This document shows, in pieces, positions 36,634 through 41,165 of a stretch of DNA of 41,165 bases. The notes beneath the pieces were generated by a model, which did not search any database, was not told the origin of the DNA, and saw only the letters and a list, made by a program, of their open reading frames with translations. Numbering within the stretch: position 1 is the stretch's first letter; every line of letters begins with the position of its first letter. A program made the position numbers and the translations under genes. Source of the DNA: Acinetobacter sp. N54.MGS-139 (lineage in GTDB: Bacteria; Pseudomonadota; Gammaproteobacteria; Burkholderiales; Burkholderiaceae_F); contig LARN01000020.1 of the NCBI GenBank assembly GCA_000980495.1, positions 1-41,165 of the forward strand, written 5' to 3'.

Positions 36634-36813
36634 ATGAATGAAAATGTTAAAGACACAAACATCGAACTGAAGGACGAAGAACGCACAAAATGCGAAATCT
36701 GGACCCGTGTAATGGGTTATCACCGTCCGATTTCTTCTTTCAATATCGGCAAGCAGGGTGAATTTGCAGAACGTAAATACTTCGACGAAAAGAAGTGCGG
36801 CTGTAGCAAGTAA
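36634..36813 (+). CDS. Stand-alone glycyl-radical domain of class III ribonucleotide reductase
   Basis: A 59-residue protein starting at ATG 36634, six bases after CAGGAGA. It contains RVMGYHRPISSFNIGKQGEF, which matches the C-terminal glycyl-radical motif of NrdD; G28 would carry the radical. A CEIW before it resembles the segment that follows the zinc site in full-length NrdD, and the end KKCGCSK holds a Cys-Gly-Cys pair. The gap to nrdD is 53 bases, the frame differs, and the ribosome binding site is good, so this is not a simple stop mutation. It would dock into NrdD and be activated by NrdG. It is comparable in concept to YfiD, the spare glycyl-radical part for pyruvate formate-lyase. 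Confidence 0.9.
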   Translation: MNENVKDTNIELKDEERTKCEIWTRVMGYHRPISSFNIGKQGEFAERKYFDEKKCGCSK

Positions 36814-36831
36814 TCTTTGATTAAAGAAAAT

Positions 36832-36876
36832 CCTCTCGTTGCTTCGCGCTTCGAGAGGTTTTTTGTTTTGATTTTT
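36832..36876 (+). terminator. Strong terminator between the glycyl-radical gene and nrdG
   Basis: CCTCTCG (36832-36838) and CGAGAGG (36852-36858) form a 7-bp stem, followed by TTTTTT, then further T runs up to 36876, five bases before the nrdG ATG. It should reduce transcription into nrdG. Confidence 0.85.
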
Positions 36877-36881
36877 TCTTT

Positions 36882-37649
36882 ATGACGGACGTTTTTATTC
36901 CTATCGAACCCGAAGTGACGGATAAACCTGCCGAGGAACTCTTGGTAGGAGGCTTAACACGTATGACAACCATCGACTTTCCGGATTACCTGTCTGCCGT
37001 GGTTTTCATCAAAGGGTGTCCTTGGAAGTGCGTTTATTGCCAGAACGAAGATCTCCAAAGTCGAGAGATGAACGAGGGGGACGGCTACGTTTCCTGGGCA
37101 TACATCGACCATTTCCTCGATAGAAGAAAAGGTTTAATTGACGGCGTGGTTTTCAGCGGAGGAGAACCCTGTGTTGATCCTGCGCTTCCCGATGCCGTTA
37201 AGAGAGTCAAAGAGAAGGGCTATAAGATCGGACTGCATACCGGAGGAATGTATCCGCGCAGACTGCGGGCGGTTCTTCCCTTTTTAGACTGGGTCGGGCT
37301 AGATATCAAGGCTCCTTTGTCTGATGAAGCCGCTTATGAAAAAGTTGTCCGCCGTAAAGGCGCAGCAGCAAAAGTTCGTTCCTCTCTGGAAATGCTGTTA
37401 GAAGCAGGTGTTTCATTAGAAACGCGTACAACCGTACATCCCGAATATCACACTGAAGAGCAGATCCTTCAGCTCGCACGAGAGCTTTCTGACGCAGGTG
37501 TTGAAACCTATGCGCTGCAGATTTATCGTCAGCCCAGAGGGCTTCCGGAAGAGCATCTTCTTGAACGAGTCGGAAGCGATTACCCGCATGAAGAGACTCT
37601 AAAAACGCTCGAATCATTGTTTAAGAAATTTATTTACCGCAGAAGTTAA
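36882..37649 (+). CDS. nrdG: Anaerobic ribonucleotide reductase activating protein (radical SAM)
   Basis: A radical SAM enzyme that abstracts hydrogen from the glycyl residue to activate class III reductase. The cluster-binding motif is C46-x3-C50-x2-C53 in GCPWKCVYCQN. DGVVFSGGEPC follows as the SAM-binding GGE motif. At 255 residues it is about 100 longer than E. coli NrdG (154) and resembles the longer NrdG type, near in size to pyruvate formate-lyase activases. The family core starts near GGLTRMTTIDFP (residue 23), so the first 22 residues are an extension. No ribosome binding site precedes ATG 36882, only the terminator T tract; low expression is likely. Confidence 0.9.
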   Translation: MTDVFIPIEPEVTDKPAEELLVGGLTRMTTIDFPDYLSAVVFIKGCPWKCVYCQNEDLQSREMNEGDGYVSWAYIDHFLDRRKGLIDGVVFSGGEPCVDPALPDAVKRVKEKGYKIGLHTGGMYPRRLRAVLPFLDWVGLDIKAPLSDEAAYEKVVRRKGAAAKVRSSLEMLLEAGVSLETRTTVHPEYHTEEQILQLARELSDAGVETYALQIYRQPRGLPEEHLLERVGSDYPHEETLKTLESLFKKFIYRRS

Positions 37650-37673
37650 CGCTTTTCTTTTCAAACTTAATGG

Positions 37674-37706
37674 GACCGCCTCAAATAAAAAAGAGGCCGG
37701 TCTTCT
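37674..37706 (+). terminator. Terminator after nrdG
   Basis: GACCGCCTC pairs with GAGGCCGGTC (one bulged base) around an A-rich loop, followed by TTCTT. It ends the nrdG transcript. Confidence 0.65.
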
Positions 37707-37808
37707 TAAACTCGGAATAGAGAAGCACTGATCTCAACTTCGGCGGCATCTTTTCTCCGGGACAAATCTCCTTGCTAGACTTTGACCAATCTTTTTCGGA
37801 GCTTTTTC

Positions 37809-38435
37809 ATGAAAAACAACGGCAGCTTCAAAAACGCCGGATCTTCCCGCGCCAAGATGTGGAGAAACATCCTCTTGATATTGGGAGCTGTCGCTCTTAT
37901 CGCCAGCTATTTTGCTGATATTCGCGATCCGCATCCCGGGACCGAAACTCAGGACAATCGGCCGTACGTTGAACAAGCTCATAAAGACGGGTTTCAAACA
38001 CTGCATGCCCGCGTTACTCGTGTTGCCGACGGGGATACTGTTTATATCAAGGATGACGAAGGAAAAGAAGCTCGCGTTCGACTTCTCGGGATCGATGCGC
38101 CGGAAAGCAAACAAGCCTATGGTGTCCAAAGTGCCGAACATTTGAAGCGCAATCTTCGGGATGCTGGGTATCACGTTCAAGTGATTTACCGCGGCAGAGA
38201 TCAGTACGGCAGAATCATCGGTAAATTGGTTGCTGACGGAAAAGATCTGAATCTCGATCAAGTCAGAACTGGAAATGCCTGGGTCTATAGAAATTATTTG
38301 CGTGACCTTCAGCCCGGAGATAAAAATCTATATCTCAACGCAGAGGAAAACGCTCGTGCCAAGCGAATCGGTTTGTGGGCCGATCCGAATCCGCAGAATC
38401 CTCGGGATTGGAGAAGAGATCATCCGAGAAATTAG
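37809..38435 (+). CDS. Thermonuclease-family (SNase-like) nuclease, membrane-anchored or secreted
   Basis: A 208-residue protein with one N-terminal hydrophobic segment (about 19-36, after a basic start) that serves as anchor or signal. The staphylococcal nuclease fold follows: ARVTRVADGDTVYI, VRLLGIDAPESKQ with the catalytic Arg and Glu, and GRDQYGRIIGKLVADG with the second Arg. All expected catalytic residues are present, so a Ca2+-dependent nuclease acting outside the cytoplasm is likely. The ATG at 37809 has GGAG seven bases upstream; an in-frame TTG at 37782 is less likely. It stands as a single gene between two terminators. Confidence 0.85.
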   Translation: MKNNGSFKNAGSSRAKMWRNILLILGAVALIASYFADIRDPHPGTETQDNRPYVEQAHKDGFQTLHARVTRVADGDTVYIKDDEGKEARVRLLGIDAPESKQAYGVQSAEHLKRNLRDAGYHVQVIYRGRDQYGRIIGKLVADGKDLNLDQVRTGNAWVYRNYLRDLQPGDKNLYLNAEENARAKRIGLWADPNPQNPRDWRRDHPRN

Positions 38436-38474
38436 GATTTCAGTACAGAATACTGCCGAGCTGCAGGCAAACCA

Positions 38475-38508
38475 AAAGGCCGTTTCTTATGATGATTCGG
38501 CCTTTCTT
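38475..38508 (+). terminator. Terminator after the nuclease gene
   Basis: AAAGGCCG and CGGCCTTT form an 8-bp stem around a 15-base loop, followed by CTT. It lies just before the 3' end of the convergent unknown gene and can work on both strands. Confidence 0.7.
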
Positions 38509-38513
38509 GTCGG

Positions 38514-39023
38514 CTAGTTCAGCATTTGCTTGTCAGGAAAATCCGGATTTTTTTCGAAACACTGAGGAGCAACCAAAATCGCTACTTTCCCTTCGTCTCC
38601 GCGAATGGATTCGGTTAGGAAAGGAATGCTAAGAGGCGACTCTCCGCCGACAGGCTTCGGATCCTGCATGGAAACCAAGATTTCAGGAACACTGGTCAGG
38701 AGGGCCTCAGAGCCTTTCTTCAGCCAATATCTCGGAAATTCATTCGTGAAAAAGGATAAGGTCGATTCGGCAAGTTCCAGTTCTTCGACATTAGCCATTT
38801 TGCGGCTGCCGATATACTCTAGATTTGCTACCAAATTATCTAATCTGCTCGGGACAATGCAGTGCTTGAGCATATTCATCGCTACCGGCTTGAATCGGTA
38901 AACCGGAAACGGATCGTATTTCTCGTCCTCAAAGTCGATATCTTTGCCCTTGAAAGAGCAGAAGTCGTCAGGATTATCTATCGTCATTTTTTGTCCGGTA
39001 CTTCTAAAACTACTTACGTCCAT
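38514..39023 (-). CDS. Hypothetical protein, 169 residues
   Basis: Not recognised. It is a soluble-looking acidic protein without signal peptide or membrane helix. The C-terminal half has a pattern that may be strand-rich (KVAILVAPQCFEKNP). The start is uncertain: ATG 39023 has no ribosome binding site, and an in-frame ATG at 38987 (MTIDNPDDF) has only a weak GGAC upstream. It lies alone between a nuclease gene and an antiporter gene, with terminators on both sides, so no operon partner helps. Confidence 0.5.
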   Translation of the reverse strand: MDVSSFRSTGQKMTIDNPDDFCSFKGKDIDFEDEKYDPFPVYRFKPVAMNMLKHCIVPSRLDNLVANLEYIGSRKMANVEELELAESTLSFFTNEFPRYWLKKGSEALLTSVPEILVSMQDPKPVGGESPLSIPFLTESIRGDEGKVAILVAPQCFEKNPDFPDKQMLN

Positions 39024-39082
39024 ATTATCAAAGAGATTCGACGCTTGGTTATTAGGAATAACTGAATTAGACGCGAAAATGA

Positions 39083-39104
39083 AAAACGCCCCGAAGGGCG
39101 TTTT
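39083..39104. terminator. Bidirectional terminator after the NhaC-type antiporter gene
   Basis: AAAACGCCC and GGGCGTTTT form a 9-bp stem with a CGAA loop (TTCG on the minus strand). It lies between the antiporter gene and the unknown gene upstream, in position to end the minus-strand antiporter transcript. Confidence 0.85.
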
Positions 39105-39123
39105 GAGAGGGTTTTAAATCGGA

Positions 39124-40701
39124 TTATCCGATATTGATCGGGCTATGAATGTTCTTTGCAAAAGCGCGAACATTAAAGCTTCGATTCCACATGAAGGCTA
39201 AGAAGCCGGCGAAGCAGACTGCTGTTGCGCCGAAGCTGATGATCCAGCTTCCTTTACTGAAGCCTGCAGCGACGTAACCAACGAAACAGCAGCAAGCCAC
39301 GAACCATGCGTAAGGCAGCTGTGTTGACACGTGCGAAATATGACTGCATCCGCTGCCCGCACTCGAAAGAATCGTTGTATCTGAAATCGGTGAGCAGTGG
39401 TCGCCGAAAACAGAGCCGGCCAGCGTGGCAGACAAACAGACGATTGTCAGAGAGGGGTCGACGGCTGCAGCAACCGGCACAGCGATCGGGATCAGGATAC
39501 CGAAAGTACCCCAGGCAGTACCTGTAGAGAAACTCAGGAATGCGGCAACGAGGAAGATCGCGGCAGGAAGGAAAAGGTCAAGACCGGAACCGCTGGAAAC
39601 CATACCCTGAACAAATGTCTGGGTAGTAAGCAGGTCGCGGCAAACACCGGAAAGCGTCCAAGCTAAAACCAAAATTACGTTGGCAGGAAGCATGAGCTTC
39701 ATACCCTCGATGGTACCTTCCATGAAGTTATGGAAAGAAACCACGCGGCGCGGAATGTACATGAGGAATGCAACGCCTAAAGCGCCGAAGGAAGCCCAAA
39801 CTAGAGCTTTGGAAGCGGAGCAGTTGCCGAGCGCGGCAGCGATGGTGTGGTAGGCAGCATCTTTTCCCCAGTATCCGCCGTCATAAAGAAGGGCCAGAAC
39901 AGCAAAAACGATCAAGGCAATGAGAGGAAGAAGCATGTCCCAAATCGTGCCTTTATCACTTTGCGCATGTTTGGGTTTCTCGGCGGTGGCTCCGCTGCCT
40001 TCATCCTCTACTGACTTAAGGAGAGCGTTTTCTTCTGCTTTTTTCATCGGACCGAAGTCACGATTGGTCCAGGAAAGATACAGAACCAAAAGCAGGCAGA
40101 AAATTGCGTAGAAGTTGTAGGGAATCGTCGAGACGAAAGCCTGGAAGTCGCTCTGGAAAGCGCCAGTTGATTTCAAAGAGCTTCCTACGGCGGCAGCCCA
40201 GGAAGAAACCGGAGCGATGATACACATCGGAGCTGCAGTCGAGTCGATGATGTATGCCAGCTTCTCGCGGGAGACACGATAAGAGTCGGTGAGCGGTTTC
40301 ATGACTGTACCGACCGTCAGACAGTTAAAGTAGTCGTCAATAAAGATGAAGAAGCTCAGACCGCAAGTAGCGAGAACCGAAGTTTCGCGGTTTTTGATTT
40401 TCCTGCGGGCAATCTCACCGTACTTCTTAGTGCCGCCGGACATGTTCAGAACATAGACAAGCGCACCCAAAAGAGTACAGAAGAGAAGAATCTGGAAGTC
40501 TACTTTTTGGCCCATGAGCGAAAAAGTGACATCAAGCATCTTGATTAGCGGATCGGGTACGCCAGAGCCGAAAGTGTATATGGCGGCGCCGGAAAAGATA
40601 CCGATTAACAGAGAAGAAAAGACTTCTTTGGTAATCAGAGCAAGGACGATAGCAATAATTGGGGGCAGGATTGATAACCAGCCGGCTGCATAAGGTTCCA
40701 T
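39124..40701 (-). CDS. NhaC-type Na+/H+ antiporter family protein
   Basis: A large polytopic inner-membrane protein, about 525 residues from the ATG at 40701 (MEPYAAGWLSILPP). It matches the NhaC-like antiporter family. Typical parts are SILPPIIAIVLALITKEV at the start, FIDDYFNCLTVGTVM with its conserved acids, and GDHCSPISDTTILSS near the C-terminus. About eleven hydrophobic helices can be traced; a charged cytoplasmic loop lies near the middle. Transport of sodium in exchange for protons, or of an amino acid or organic acid, is possible, since the family is broad. A longer in-frame start at 40794 lies across an inverted repeat and is less likely. Confidence 0.87.
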   Translation of the reverse strand: MEPYAAGWLSILPPIIAIVLALITKEVFSSLLIGIFSGAAIYTFGSGVPDPLIKMLDVTFSLMGQKVDFQILLFCTLLGALVYVLNMSGGTKKYGEIARRKIKNRETSVLATCGLSFFIFIDDYFNCLTVGTVMKPLTDSYRVSREKLAYIIDSTAAPMCIIAPVSSWAAAVGSSLKSTGAFQSDFQAFVSTIPYNFYAIFCLLLVLYLSWTNRDFGPMKKAEENALLKSVEDEGSGATAEKPKHAQSDKGTIWDMLLPLIALIVFAVLALLYDGGYWGKDAAYHTIAAALGNCSASKALVWASFGALGVAFLMYIPRRVVSFHNFMEGTIEGMKLMLPANVILVLAWTLSGVCRDLLTTQTFVQGMVSSGSGLDLFLPAAIFLVAAFLSFSTGTAWGTFGILIPIAVPVAAAVDPSLTIVCLSATLAGSVFGDHCSPISDTTILSSAGSGCSHISHVSTQLPYAWFVACCCFVGYVAAGFSKGSWIISFGATAVCFAGFLAFMWNRSFNVRAFAKNIHSPINIG

Positions 40702-40884
40702 GGTCGAAGGTTTAATTAAATTATTAATGGATATAGGCGATTGTAATTGATTGTTTTCGATCAACCCCGCATTTGCGGAAAAATTACCGCACAATCCGAA
40801 AATAAACCGTGATTAAGCGATACCAGGAACCTGTTTGTCAGTGATTTCGATTAAGGATATGGAGCGCAAGCATTGTCGCCCAAG

Positions 40885-40975
40885 AGAATGATTAGAAAGA
40901 AAACTCGTTCTCTCGGGATTTTTAGCCCAAACTCCCGTGAAATAGCCCGTGATTTTTTTTAATCGGGCTATTTTT
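40885..40975 (+). ncRNA. Three consecutive hairpins ending in a terminator (candidate RNA)
   Basis: AGAGAATGA pairs with TCGTTCTCT (one G-U pair) near 40885-40917; CGGGA pairs with TCCCG next (about 40916-40937); then a 9-bp stem AATAGCCCG (40941-40949) with CGGGCTATT (40964-40972) is followed by T residues, a clear terminator. No protein gene precedes it on the plus strand. It may be a small RNA, the leader of the following transposase gene, or a leftover terminator. Confidence 0.4.
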
Positions 40976-41033
40976 CTTCAACTAATTCCCTGATTTCTTT
41001 AAATAAAAGATTTCAAGATCGGCGTTCTCATGC

Positions 41034-41039
41034 TATAAT
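41034..41039 (+). promoter_or_regulatory. TATAAT -10 box before the second transposase gene
   Basis: Perfect TATAAT lies 34 bases before the ATG at 41073. Only a weak -35 (TTTCAA at 41011-41016, 17-base spacer) is seen. Confidence 0.5.
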
Positions 41040-41072
41040 AGATCGGTATTTTAATAATGTAGGTCTATTAAA

Positions 41073-41165
41073 ATGGGTCGCCCTAGAATTTACGACACTC
41101 CGCACTTCTGCCTCCACACATACGTTAGGAAGGGACACACTTACGTCGAGGCTTATAGAAATGAA
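41073..41165 (+). CDS. N-terminal start of a second IS1634-like transposase (runs out of window)
   Basis: An open frame from ATG 41073 to the window end encodes GRPRIYDTPHFC, LHTYVRKGHTYVEAYRNE. The segment YVRKGHTYVEAYRNE resembles the opening of transposases of the IS1634 group from Sutterellaceae; this is from memory and rests on 31 residues. The left flank has no match to the inferred end of the element at window start, so it may be a different copy or element. Confidence 0.55.
   Translation, partial: MGRPRIYDTPHFCLHTYVRKGHTYVEAYRNE

Noticed and set aside
36550..36640. Simple stop mutation or read-through joining NrdD and the glycyl-radical segment
   Set aside because: The two are in different frames, 53 bases apart, and the small gene has its own ribosome binding site and an extra N-terminal 19 residues.
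40976..41072. Left inverted repeat matching the right end of the element at window start
   Set aside because: The expected CTGTCTTTGACAC is not present.

Overview
The window looks like a chromosomal segment of an anaerobic gut betaproteobacterium of the Sutterellaceae, most like Parasutterella. This is inferred from gene order and protein character; no search was run. Supporting signs are the order pyrG-kdsA-eno-ftsB, the suhB/trmJ/cysE cluster, dapA-bamC, a Tat-exported flavin reductase paired with a tetraheme cytochrome c, an oxygen-independent (class III) ribonucleotide reductase, and a moderate base composition. There are no rRNA or tRNA genes, prophage or CRISPR array.

Layout. 1-1358: the 3' part of an IS1634-like transposase gene, abutting the C-terminal stub of a sodium/proton (NhaD-like) or citrate-type transporter that the element appears to have cut. 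1549-3212: an unknown two-helix membrane protein and a CDF zinc-type exporter. 3365-7481: pyrG, kdsA, eno, ftsB. 7653-10472: ZIP metal transporter, alanine racemase, convergent TSUP permease. 10620-15464: histidine kinase, response regulator, flavoprotein reductase and tetraheme cytochrome, a probable periplasmic respiratory module with its sensor. 15551-22873: hslO (minus), then an RNase AM-like PHP enzyme, a YciO-like protein, a site-2 protease, a methyltransferase, dapA, bamC, a frameshifted flavin-binding protein and an FKBP isomerase. 22959-28245: mutS and suhB (minus), trmJ and cysE (plus). 28315-33196 (minus): an unknown protein, then an orphan HigA-like antidote/HTH gene leading two tandem acyl-CoA synthetases. 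33197-34558: a 1.36 kb AT-rich non-coding stretch with a probable small RNA and palindromes. 34559-37649: the class III ribonucleotide reductase locus. 37809-40701: a nuclease, an unknown protein and an NhaC-type antiporter. 40795-41165: a structured non-coding stretch, then the 5' end of a second transposase gene that runs out of the window.

The most notable locus is the ribonucleotide reductase. The 673-residue NrdD ends just after its zinc site and has no glycyl-radical tail. That tail is encoded 53 bases downstream as a separate 59-residue protein with its own ribosome binding site and reading frame. It carries the motif RVMGYHRP and ends in a Cys-Gly-Cys motif. A strong terminator then separates it from nrdG, the activase gene. 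Class III reductase therefore appears to be a two-polypeptide enzyme here, with the radical-bearing segment supplied in trans.

Other points of interest are: a flavin reductase that keeps the arginines but not the histidines of the fumarate reductase active site; an antitoxin-family regulator with no toxin heading a fatty-acid activation operon; a single-base frameshift in a PNPOx-like gene; and two clusters of consecutive hairpins ending in terminators that could be small RNAs.
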